DNA of 5,928 bases from Rhodobiaceae bacterium (lineage in GTDB: Bacteria; Pseudomonadota; Alphaproteobacteria; Parvibaculales; Parvibaculaceae): NCBI GenBank assembly GCA_002401305.2, contig NVSO02000127.1:1-5928 (forward strand). The letters run 5' to 3'. Of the stretch, positions 1-5,538 are shown piece by piece. The notes under the pieces were generated by a model. It was not told where the DNA came from. It was given only the letters and a program-made list of their open reading frames with translations, and ran no database searches. Position 1 is the stretch's first letter; each line of letters starts with the position of its first letter. Made by a program: the position numbers and the translations under genes.

Positions 1-527
1 ACCCGCGTCTCGCCCACACTCGTGGTTGAACTATCATGGCGACACGTCAACTCACGTGCTGCGTCACGCAACACGGCTGGAAGCTTTTCATAGGCTTTAT
101 ACATATTGCCAAAGCTCGTATTGCCTCCCACCTTTGGCACTTCCAAGGAGTAGAGGATGCTGCCCATCGGGGGTTCATCGACATAGGACATGTCTGTATG
201 CCAATCAGCTTCTTTATCCCCGAGCGCACCAATAGGTTGCCCGTCCTCAACAACGTTTGAAATAATCCAAATTTCGGGCTGGGAATGTATCTGTCCCCCT
301 GCCGTGGCATCGGCACTGGCTGGGCTCAACTCCAGTTTTCCAAAGTTTCTGGAAAACCGAATAAGGGCGTCATCATCAAGATCTTGCCCCCGAAACAGCA
401 AAACCGAATGATCTAACCAAGCTTGCTTGATAAGTTCGACTTCCAAATTAGTCAGCGGTTTAGAGAGGTCCAGCCCCCGCAATTCCGCTCCTAATGCTGC
501 ACCTGTCGGTTTGACCTCGCCGTGCAT
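1..527 (-). CDS. TauD/TfdA-family 2-oxoglutarate/Fe(II)-dependent dioxygenase, N-terminal part (runs off left edge)
   Basis: Reading the minus strand from the ATG at 527 gives 175 codons without a stop up to the window edge. The N-terminus matches the TauD/TfdA pattern: PTGAALGAELRGLDLSKPL at 7-25, then QAWLDHSVLLFRGQ at 35-48, then FSRNFG at 58-63. The first two iron ligands are visible in DWHTDMSY (His110, Asp112), and the family's GGNTSFGNMYKAYEKL segment follows at 134-149. The second metal histidine and the 2-oxoglutarate-binding arginine would lie beyond the edge; family members are usually about 270-300 aa, so roughly 60% is present. Such cytoplasmic enzymes hydroxylate small acids (taurine, phenoxyacetates, other carboxylates) using 2-oxoglutarate and O2; the substrate here is unknown. 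A purine-rich AAAAGGGGG stretch lies a few bases before the ATG. The frame stays open upstream, so an in-frame GTG some 30 nt earlier is a less likely start. It lies 136 nt behind the MFS gene on the same strand, fitting an uptake-plus-oxidation pair. Confidence 0.93.
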   Translation of the reverse strand, partial: MHGEVKPTGAALGAELRGLDLSKPLTNLEVELIKQAWLDHSVLLFRGQDLDDDALIRFSRNFGKLELSPASADATAGGQIHSQPEIWIISNVVEDGQPIGALGDKEADWHTDMSYVDEPPMGSILYSLEVPKVGGNTSFGNMYKAYEKLPAVLRDAARELTCRHDSSTTSVGETR

Positions 528-663
528 GCTGCCCCCTTTTGCCTCTGCGCCCCGCACACGGGCAGATCGTACACATGTTTTACGAAAGAAAAACCCCTTT
601 TATCCCATAAGCAACGGAGAGAAAGGATCCTCTCTGAGACAAAAATTTGTAACGCTTCTTCGA

Positions 664-1866
664 TTACCTCTCATCTTCCCCGATGATCATTCCCCCGTCC
701 CAGCGCCGCGCAAGTATAAATGCTGCAACAAGGACAATCACACCCAGCAGAGACATCGCCGCATAAGCAGCTGAGAAAAATCGCTCATAGGCGGGCCCAG
801 ATAGATAGGTCAACGGCCCCATGAACAGGCCACTCGCAACCGCCGCGCCCAAGCTCTGAAGGGTCGCAGAAAACCGAGGGGGAACCGACCGAGCAATGAA
901 ATGCATCCCGCCCAAGTGAGCCATGCCGAAAGTAATCCCATGCAGAAACTGTGAAAAAATAATGATGGCGAGCGGTGGCTCAAGCGCCATAAGGCCCCAT
1001 CGTAAAATGACGGCACACCCAGCTGTCGCAAACAATGTCACCGGCGAAAACCACTTAGCAATCCGGCTGAACCCCAAAAAGAGCAAAACCTCAGAGGCGA
1101 CACCGATCGACCAAAGCAGGCCAATAAGATCTGAATCATACCCAATCCGCTGCCAATTCAGACTGCCGAAAGAATAATACAAAGCATGCGACCCCTGCGC
1201 CAATCCCATGGCTACAAAGAAAGCCAAAAATAGGGGGTGGCGCACAACAACACCCACATCGGCAAAAGGCATTTTCCCAACCCGAGACGGTTTGTCCGTT
1301 TCAGACGTCGCAGAGGGTTTAACCTCGCTCTGGCTTTCTTGCGGCAAAAACATTGATGCCACGATGGTCAAACATCCAGCAGTAACCAACGCGAGAATAA
1401 TGAGCCCCGCACCTGACATGTCCAAAGCCCAGCCGATACTCGTGCTACTCGCGATGAAGGCAAGAGAGCCCCACAGGCGCACGCGACCATAATCAAATGC
1501 CCCAGAAATCGACAGGCGCATCGAGATACTTTCGATCAACGGCATCATCGGCGCATGAGTGACCGCCAACAAAAGATGGACAACAAAAATCCACAAATAG
1601 GCGTCAGTCAACAAGAGGAGAGCCGTCGCACCCGTAGAGAGGACGGCCATGCCTTGGATGAAAATGCGGCGGTTCCCCACCCCATCAGCGAGCAAGGCAA
1701 TCAACGGCCCCGTCACCACCCGCACCATCATCGACGCGGCGAGCATTGTCGCAATCTGCTCGTCGTTCAAGAGCTTGAAATGCGCCCACACCGGAAAGAA
1801 AGGCATGTACACGCCGACGTACAAAAAGAGGGCGGCATAAAAAAATGACAGACGAAGTCCAGGCAT
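664..1866 (-). CDS. MFS permease of the HcaT/phenylpropionate-permease type
   Basis: This is a 400-aa inner-membrane transporter, close to the usual length for the family (E. coli HcaT is about 380 aa). Hydrophobic segments are spread along the whole chain in two halves separated by a polar loop at about 176-205, consistent with a 12-helix MFS fold. Visible motifs include FPVWAHF near residue 24, LLADGVGNRR at 58-67 (the MFS loop 2-3 signature with Asp61), and IESISMRLSISGAFDYGRVR at 111-130 followed by LWGS, which is characteristic of the phenylpropionate permease/nucleoside:H+ symporter-like group. It probably imports an organic acid or related compound by proton symport; the substrate cannot be assigned. 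The ATG at 1866 is supported by a clear AGGAGAG Shine-Dalgarno sequence 3 nt upstream. A terminator-like hairpin ends only about 22 nt before the start, so expression depends on readthrough or on a promoter upstream of or overlapping that hairpin. Confidence 0.9.
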   Translation of the reverse strand: MPGLRLSFFYAALFLYVGVYMPFFPVWAHFKLLNDEQIATMLAASMMVRVVTGPLIALLADGVGNRRIFIQGMAVLSTGATALLLLTDAYLWIFVVHLLLAVTHAPMMPLIESISMRLSISGAFDYGRVRLWGSLAFIASSTSIGWALDMSGAGLIILALVTAGCLTIVASMFLPQESQSEVKPSATSETDKPSRVGKMPFADVGVVVRHPLFLAFFVAMGLAQGSHALYYSFGSLNWQRIGYDSDLIGLLWSIGVASEVLLFLGFSRIAKWFSPVTLFATAGCAVILRWGLMALEPPLAIIIFSQFLHGITFGMAHLGGMHFIARSVPPRFSATLQSLGAAVASGLFMGPLTYLSGPAYERFFSAAYAAMSLLGVIVLVAAFILARRWDGGMIIGEDER

Positions 1867-1869
1867 GCC

Positions 1870-1876
1870 CTCTCCT
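1870..1876 (-). promoter_or_regulatory. Shine-Dalgarno sequence of the MFS gene
   Basis: AGGAGAG followed by GGC and then ATG on the minus strand. It decides the start at 1866 and lies about 12 nt beyond the T-tract of the adjacent hairpin, so any transcript ending at that hairpin would lack it. Confidence 0.75.
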
Positions 1877-1888
1877 GTGGATAAGCCG

Positions 1889-1931
1889 AAAAAGAATCCG
1901 CTCCCAAGGGCTTAGTCTTGGAAGCGGATTC
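1889..1931 (-). terminator. Strong rho-independent terminator or attenuator hairpin
   Basis: On the minus strand GAATCCGCT (1931-1923) pairs perfectly with AGCGGATTC (1902-1894). After one A/C mismatch (1922/1903), CCAAG (1921-1917) pairs with CTTGG (1908-1904) around an 8-nt loop. The stem is followed at once by TTTTT (1893-1889). This orientation suits termination of the three-gene kinase operon, whose last stop codon is 105 nt upstream. Because the MFS ribosome binding site comes immediately after it, the hairpin may instead attenuate or only partly terminate transcription into the permease gene. Confidence 0.85.
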
Positions 1932-2035
1932 AAAGTCACATATAGAAGCGCCTTTTGCTAGCTTTAGCGCGCAGGTGATTCATTTTCTGAACTCTTTCCT
2001 GCAACACCTTGACCACGCTCAAAGCGGCCCGCGCT

Positions 2036-2485
2036 CTAGCCCATATCTGGATAGGGCATACGGCGTGCTTCTGCCGAGCGAGCAAGGTGCACATAGATAC
2101 GCTCTTCCAACGCGGCAGCCCAATCAGCTTGTGTCGCCTCTAGGAAATCTTGCAACTCGATCAGTGTGTTTGCAAGCTGACCGTGGGCGAGATCAAGCTG
2201 TGAAATACGCAAAGAAGTTTCACTTCCCTGAGCTGCTTCTCCCAACTTTTGCTTGAGCGCCGCGTCTGATACCAGACCTGCCGCCTCGCCAAAAATGTCG
2301 CGCAACTCAGCAATGTCTTCGACACGCACTTGGGCCCCGCGTTCATATTCTGCGCCAGCCATAAACATCATCAGGCCCATAACATTGGCACTACCCGCTG
2401 CATAGGTGCCCTCTAAGGCAGGTCCAAGCTCAAGCAACATTTTGCCAAAAAACTGGTTCATCACCACTGGAACATCTGGTTTCAT
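2036..2485 (-). CDS. Small helical protein of unknown function, translationally coupled to the kinase
   Basis: This 149-aa soluble protein has no signal peptide or clear membrane span. The composition is rich in Ala, Leu and Glu, and the chain looks almost entirely helical, with a Met-rich stretch NVMGLMMFMAGAEYERG at about 34-50 and long amphipathic stretches at about 55-140. I do not recognise a named family. The frame is open further upstream, but the start at 2485 is chosen because its ATG overlaps the kinase stop codon as ATGA and is preceded by GGAGGAG about 6 nt away. That arrangement predicts translational coupling and roughly equal amounts of the two proteins. By position it recalls the small proteins (LvaB, DUF6285) found beside related phosphotransferases in acyl-CoA catabolic operons, LvaB being needed by the kinase LvaA. 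Sequence similarity to these is not evident to me, so a kinase-partner role is inference. Confidence 0.85.
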   Translation of the reverse strand: MKPDVPVVMNQFFGKMLLELGPALEGTYAAGSANVMGLMMFMAGAEYERGAQVRVEDIAELRDIFGEAAGLVSDAALKQKLGEAAQGSETSLRISQLDLAHGQLANTLIELQDFLEATQADWAAALEERIYVHLARSAEARRMPYPDMG

Positions 2486-3522
2486 GATCGCTCCTCCGCA
2501 CGTAATTTTGGCATCCACTTTGCCAACACCCGAGTATGAACATCGGTACAATACCAGCTCGACAACCCCATAATCGGATCCGCATTGCCACCAGTTTGAA
2601 ATTCCTTACCGGCAGATATCCAAATAGCCAGCCCCTTAACGGCGGAAAAGATTTCCCACCAAAGCAGCCCTGTCCGGTTAATTTTAAAGCCGCTAGCCTC
2701 TTCCCAAAGGGCAAGGGCTGCTTCTCTTTCCATCAAAGAGGCGGGTCGATCACCATTTTCAAAAGCCCACAGCGGATCAATCGCCCAAGCCAAATCCTCT
2801 AGTGGATCGCCCAAGTGGCACATTTCCCAGTCCAAAATGGCTGTAATCTCGCCGCTCGTATTATAGAGAAAATTACCTGTCCGATAATCCCCGTGCACCA
2901 TACTCAACCGAGCAGGCGGTGGCGGTGGATTACGTCGAAGCCAGCGGATTGCAGACCGCAGCAATGGGTTAGGCTCCAACGCGTCTTTGTCGATTTCCCC
3001 TACCCAATAATCCAACTGTTCACGCCAGCACGCATCCAGAGCTGGATGGTCCATGTTCTCAGCCAAGCCAATCGCATCAGGCTCATGAGCAGAAATTTGA
3101 CCCAGAATCCCAAAGAACTGTGGGGCCAATTTATCTGCAAGGTCCCCGTAAGGGTCCGGCAAAAACGGAGACGCCGCTTCACTTTCGGTAATCTGCTCCA
3201 TCACAAAGAACGGACGCTCCAACCATTTGGTGTCCAGCTCCAAGAACAAAGCCTCAGGCACCGGAATACCCGTACCGTGAAACGCGAGATAGGCGTTAAA
3301 TTCCAAATCCCGTTCAGTTTCAATAAGGCTCACTTCAGGGTCACGACGCAAAATGAGAGGCTTAGTGACAGCGGCCCCCTCCTCTACCCAATGCCCCATA
3401 AGACGGTAAGTCTCACGACTTGCCCCCCCATGAATGCGAGACAAATCACGCACCTCAACATCCGAAACATGAGGCATTTTGTGTTGCAGATATTCTGCAA
3501 ACTTCTTAGCTAATTCTTCCAT
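2482..3522 (-). CDS. Phosphotransferase-family (APH-fold) kinase, ACAD10/11- and LvaA-like
   Basis: This is a 346-aa cytoplasmic kinase with the aminoglycoside-phosphotransferase fold. The N-terminal lobe has a glycine-rich HGGASRETYRL loop at 31-41 and the LILRRDP strand at 56-62 typical of the acyl-CoA-dehydrogenase-associated subgroup. PFFVMEQ at 104-110 is the hinge. The catalytic loop is VHGDYRTGNFLY at 209-220 (Asp212 as catalytic base, Asn217 as metal ligand), and AILDWEMCHLGDP at 228-240 carries the second metal aspartate, Asp231. All key residues are present, so it should be active. Relatives (ACAD10/11 kinase domains, Pseudomonas LvaA) phosphorylate hydroxyacids or hydroxyacyl-CoAs; an aminoglycoside resistance role is unlikely. 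Two adjacent ATGs exist (3525 and 3522). GAGG lies 2 nt from the first and 5 nt from the second, so 3522 is preferred; the longer frame to 3582 would overlap the upstream gene by 53 nt. It follows the signature-protein gene by a few bases and overlaps the next gene by 4 nt. Confidence 0.93.
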   Translation of the reverse strand: MEELAKKFAEYLQHKMPHVSDVEVRDLSRIHGGASRETYRLMGHWVEEGAAVTKPLILRRDPEVSLIETERDLEFNAYLAFHGTGIPVPEALFLELDTKWLERPFFVMEQITESEAASPFLPDPYGDLADKLAPQFFGILGQISAHEPDAIGLAENMDHPALDACWREQLDYWVGEIDKDALEPNPLLRSAIRWLRRNPPPPPARLSMVHGDYRTGNFLYNTSGEITAILDWEMCHLGDPLEDLAWAIDPLWAFENGDRPASLMEREAALALWEEASGFKINRTGLLWWEIFSAVKGLAIWISAGKEFQTGGNADPIMGLSSWYCTDVHTRVLAKWMPKLRAEERS

Positions 3523-3529
3523 CATATCC

Positions 3530-4636
3530 TCACGGAGCCATATCAAGTAGGTCTTTGAAGCCTGAAGGCGCATGGGGCCCAATGATCAATTGCTCAAAGA
3601 TCCCCGACCCAATTTCCACAGACCCATCTGGGGCTGTCTTCCGGGCCTCGACAAATGCCTGAATATGCAGATTAGGCGGCACACAATCAGCGATGTCGGC
3701 AGTGACAAAGCTCTCATACTCCACCGCAAGCTCACCTTTAAAGTGCCCATGCCCCCAATCAGGGTTCCCGTATCCGATACCCTTCATATAGAAGGTCCAC
3801 TTAGGGGTGAGCTCAATAATTGTTTCCCCGCCCGCGTCATCCACCATGCGTATGGTGGCATCTTTGGCGTGACGAGAACCAGAGAGGAAGTTCACCTCTG
3901 AGGAACACTGAGCCATATGGCGAGGTTCTGCCCCATCAAGCCCACACATCACAGCCGCTTCATTCCAGGGCCGCCCATATTCATCTGAATTATTGTGATA
4001 CAGCGTCAAGCCACTCTCAAAATTAAGCGGTGACCACACCCAGTAGAATTGGGGAAGCCGTGGCGGCGCTAAGGGCTGAGGGTCAGCCGCGCCAATGGGT
4101 CTCACACCCCAAGAACGGTCGCGCGTGCCCCAATGCTGGTCGCGGGAAATCTCGATACGTTTGCCCCCGACTTCAATCCACCCTTCATAGGTTCCGTTTT
4201 GGGTAAGGCGCGTATAGTCCAACAAAACACGTGGTCCCTGACGATACGTAAAGCGAGGCTCCTCAATCGCCACCGCCCGACCGTGATAGGTCAGGTCGGC
4301 TTTGAGCCCGCTTTCGGGATGGTCAACGCGTATGCGTAAGGACTGCAGCGGCTCCAACACCTCAATGCTGAGCGGGCCGACCTGCATATCCATGCGCTCC
4401 ATGCCCATAAAGCGGGAGGCGTGCAAATTGTGCTGCACCCCATCGACCACCACGGAGAAAGCGCCATCCATAATATTGAGATGCGGATAAACCCCCAGGG
4501 CGGTGGCGAAGAAAACCGACCCATCCTTGGAATATCCATTGAAGAAATATCGATCGTAAAAGTTCCGATCCGTCCCTGCTGTCGCAATGGGTTCCGGTAA
4601 TTGGTGAATCGGATAGTCATCACCTTTAGTAAGCAT
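3530..4636 (-). CDS. Uncharacterised two-domain beta-rich (probably lipocalin/AttH-like) protein, first gene of the operon
   Basis: This 368-aa protein has no signal peptide and no membrane helix. It appears rich in beta strands, with two halves. The N-terminal half (about 20-165) contains DRYFFNGYSKDGSVFFATAL at 28-47. The joint carries a dense aromatic/charged signature, DQHWGTRDRSWGVR at 166-179, and the C-terminal half contains FYWVWSPLNF at 197-206 and YGNPDWGHGHFKGE at 289-302. This resembles the large uncharacterised family, which I believe Pfam splits as DUF7064/DUF7065, distantly like AttH/CrtC calycin folds. Its members often occur next to phosphotransferases and lipid or steroid catabolic genes. 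A hydrophobic-ligand-binding or isomerase/hydratase-like role is possible, but no function is established. The start at 4636 is chosen over the upstream ATG at 4693 because a very strong GGGGAGGGAG Shine-Dalgarno precedes it and homology begins only after it. Its stop codon is 4-7 nt before the kinase start. Confidence 0.88.
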   Translation of the reverse strand: MLTKGDDYPIHQLPEPIATAGTDRNFYDRYFFNGYSKDGSVFFATALGVYPHLNIMDGAFSVVVDGVQHNLHASRFMGMERMDMQVGPLSIEVLEPLQSLRIRVDHPESGLKADLTYHGRAVAIEEPRFTYRQGPRVLLDYTRLTQNGTYEGWIEVGGKRIEISRDQHWGTRDRSWGVRPIGAADPQPLAPPRLPQFYWVWSPLNFESGLTLYHNNSDEYGRPWNEAAVMCGLDGAEPRHMAQCSSEVNFLSGSRHAKDATIRMVDDAGGETIIELTPKWTFYMKGIGYGNPDWGHGHFKGELAVEYESFVTADIADCVPPNLHIQAFVEARKTAPDGSVEIGSGIFEQLIIGPHAPSGFKDLLDMAP

Positions 4637-4693
4637 GGGTCTCCCTCCCCTATTTCTTTTAGGATTTCCCAACAAGCGGGCAATTATGCCCAA

Positions 4694-4716
4694 AGGCTCA
4701 AGCGAACATTGAGCCT
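4694..4716. repeat. Inverted repeat in the operon leader (operator or hairpin)
   Basis: AGGCTCAA at 4694-4701 and TTGAGCCT at 4709-4716 are perfect inverted copies around a 7-nt centre. The dyad is 58-80 nt upstream of the start codon at 4636 and downstream of the proposed promoter. It could be a regulator binding site of the TetR/GntR type or an mRNA hairpin; there is no T-tract, so it is not a simple terminator. A CATAAT sequence 10 nt further downstream on the minus strand could be the -10 of a second promoter overlapped by this dyad, but it has no good -35. Confidence 0.6.
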
Positions 4717-4745
4717 ACGTCCCGTCAGAATCTCCAAATTATCAG

Positions 4746-4759
4746 CACCATTGTTGGTG
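4746..4759. repeat. Short inverted repeat CACCA-N4-TGGTG
   Basis: Perfect 5-bp arms lie around TTGT, between the proposed minus-strand promoter and the larger dyad. In RNA it would be a small tetraloop hairpin in the operon leader. The size is near what chance gives, so its role is uncertain. Confidence 0.3.
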
Positions 4760-4786
4760 TCTTCATTTATTGGCCGACTGTCCTAT

Positions 4787-4814
4787 AATTTAGCGGCTTC
4801 CGACCAACTGTCAA
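4787..4814 (-). promoter_or_regulatory. Putative sigma-70 promoter of the minus-strand operon
   Basis: On the minus strand an exact TTGACA (4814-4809) is followed after 16 nt by TAAATT (4792-4787), which matches 4 of 6 consensus positions. Transcription would start near 4780, leaving a leader of about 145 nt that contains both inverted repeats before the ATG at 4636. Confidence 0.45.
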
Positions 4815-4862
4815 TCACCTTTAGTGCAGACACCCTAAGGCAAAGCGCCTCTAAAATAAGGT

Positions 4863-4874
4863 CGCAAGCTTGCG
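4863..4874. repeat. 12-bp perfect palindrome CGCAAGCTTGCG
   Basis: This perfect palindrome has no spacer and lies about 105 nt before the DUF423 start codon and 49 nt upstream of the proposed minus-strand -35. A compact operator half-site pair is possible; no regulator gene is in the window to match it. Confidence 0.35.
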
Positions 4875-4979
4875 TAACGTGTCGAATCCCCCACAATAGC
4901 TAAGCATTCCATCGCCGATATCCAGCGCCTAGGCTCCCTTTAGCCAGCACCTACTCTCCTTTTAGAAAGTGACCCAACG

Positions 4980-5369
4980 ATGCGCCTTCCCTCAAAAGTT
5001 TGGTTTTCAATTGGAGCCCTCAACGGCGCTCTTGCAGTCGGCTTTGGTGCATTTGGCGCCCACGGCCTTCAAAACAAAGTTGGGGAGGCTGAACTTTCCG
5101 CCTTCCAAACTGGCGCGCAATACCACATGTATCACGCTCTTGCCCTACTCGGCGTCGGCTGGCTTCTCACAAAAGTGCCCGCCAGTCGGATGGGCCAAAT
5201 TACAGGGTGGGCCTTCCTCCTCGGCATCCTTCTTTTCTCGGGCTCCCTTTATGTATTGGGCATTACCGAAAGCCGCGCGCTGGTCCTATTTACACCGATC
5301 GGTGGCATCCTTTTCCTCTATGGTTGGGTCTCTCTTGCCCTCGCCGCACGTCAAATCCCCAGCGATTAA
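4980..5369 (+). CDS. DUF423 family small inner-membrane protein (YgdD-like)
   Basis: The 129-aa product has the usual length and layout of DUF423 proteins, with four hydrophobic segments at about 8-27, 50-63, 74-94 and 101-122. Family hallmarks are clear: GAFGAHGL at 23-30, then FQTGAQYHMYHALALLGVG at 42-60, then FSGSLYVLG at 86-94 and TPIGGILFLYGW at 105-116. Function is not established for the family, which is widespread in proteobacteria, so the neighbouring catabolic genes say little about it. The start at 4980 gives the family-typical N-terminus, but the Shine-Dalgarno is weak, with only AGAAAG about 12 nt upstream. It is divergent from the kinase operon and separated by 169 nt from the next gene. 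No clear terminator follows it. Confidence 0.93.
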   Translation: MRLPSKVWFSIGALNGALAVGFGAFGAHGLQNKVGEAELSAFQTGAQYHMYHALALLGVGWLLTKVPASRMGQITGWAFLLGILLFSGSLYVLGITESRALVLFTPIGGILFLYGWVSLALAARQIPSD

Positions 5370-5433
5370 GGCTCGATTGCCGCCTCAGGTTCCAAAAAGG
5401 GAAAAACCACCACGACTTACTTAGTAAAACACC

Positions 5434-5461
5434 TTTACCAAGAACGGGGTCTAGTTATAGT
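5434..5461 (+). promoter_or_regulatory. Putative sigma-70 promoter of the FAD oxidoreductase gene
   Basis: TTTACC (5434-5439; 4 of 6 consensus positions) and TATAGT (5456-5461; 5 of 6) are separated by 16 nt. A start near 5468 would leave a leader of about 70 nt before the ATG at 5539. This suggests the gene can be transcribed independently of DUF423. Confidence 0.45.
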
Positions 5462-5538
5462 CTGCGGGGCAGTTTACACCGCGCATACAAAAATGAAACG
5501 CCCACAAGGACGTTAACAGTGAGAATGTTGGAGGGATT

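Larger units (their letters stand above)
4637..4979. other. Divergent intergenic region with promoters and several dyads
   Basis: These 343 nt separate the minus-strand operon from the plus-strand DUF423 gene. No convincing gene is present; the open frames crossing it have no ribosome binding site and a composition unlike a protein. It holds a likely minus-strand promoter (4787-4814), an exact TATAAT on the plus strand at 4784-4789 that has no good -35, an 8-bp-arm dyad (4694-4716), a 5-bp-arm dyad (4746-4759) and a 12-bp perfect palindrome CGCAAGCTTGCG (4863-4874). The two outward promoters would overlap at their -10 elements, which would place both genes under one shared control point if both are real. 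Confidence 0.6.

Noticed and set aside
610..635. Possible hairpin AGAGA / TCTCT around GGATCC between the permease and dioxygenase genes
   Set aside because: The arms are only 5 bp with an 8-nt loop and no adjacent T-tract on either strand, so it is too weak to call a terminator.
427..774. 115-aa plus-strand open frame over the dioxygenase/permease junction
   Set aside because: It covers the start of the dioxygenase and the end of the permease on the opposite strand, has low-complexity Ser/Pro/Arg composition and no clear ribosome binding site.
2815..3513. 232-aa plus-strand open frame
   Set aside because: It is antisense to the phosphotransferase, whose frame carries intact catalytic motifs; the antisense product has no recognisable domain.
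2482..3522. Aminoglycoside antibiotic resistance kinase
   Set aside because: The LILRRDP and HGDYRTGN motifs and the operon context point to the acyl-CoA-dehydrogenase-associated phosphotransferase subgroup, not to antibiotic-modifying enzymes.
4601..4903. 100-aa plus-strand open frame in the divergent region
   Set aside because: It has no Shine-Dalgarno, starts inside the opposite-strand gene, and its composition does not look like a folded or membrane protein. It also spans the promoter elements.
5415..5430. TTACTTAGTAA near-palindrome after the DUF423 gene, considered as a terminator
   Set aside because: It is A/T-only apart from one C:G pair, has a 1-3 nt loop and no T-tract on the plus strand; it would not form a stable terminator.
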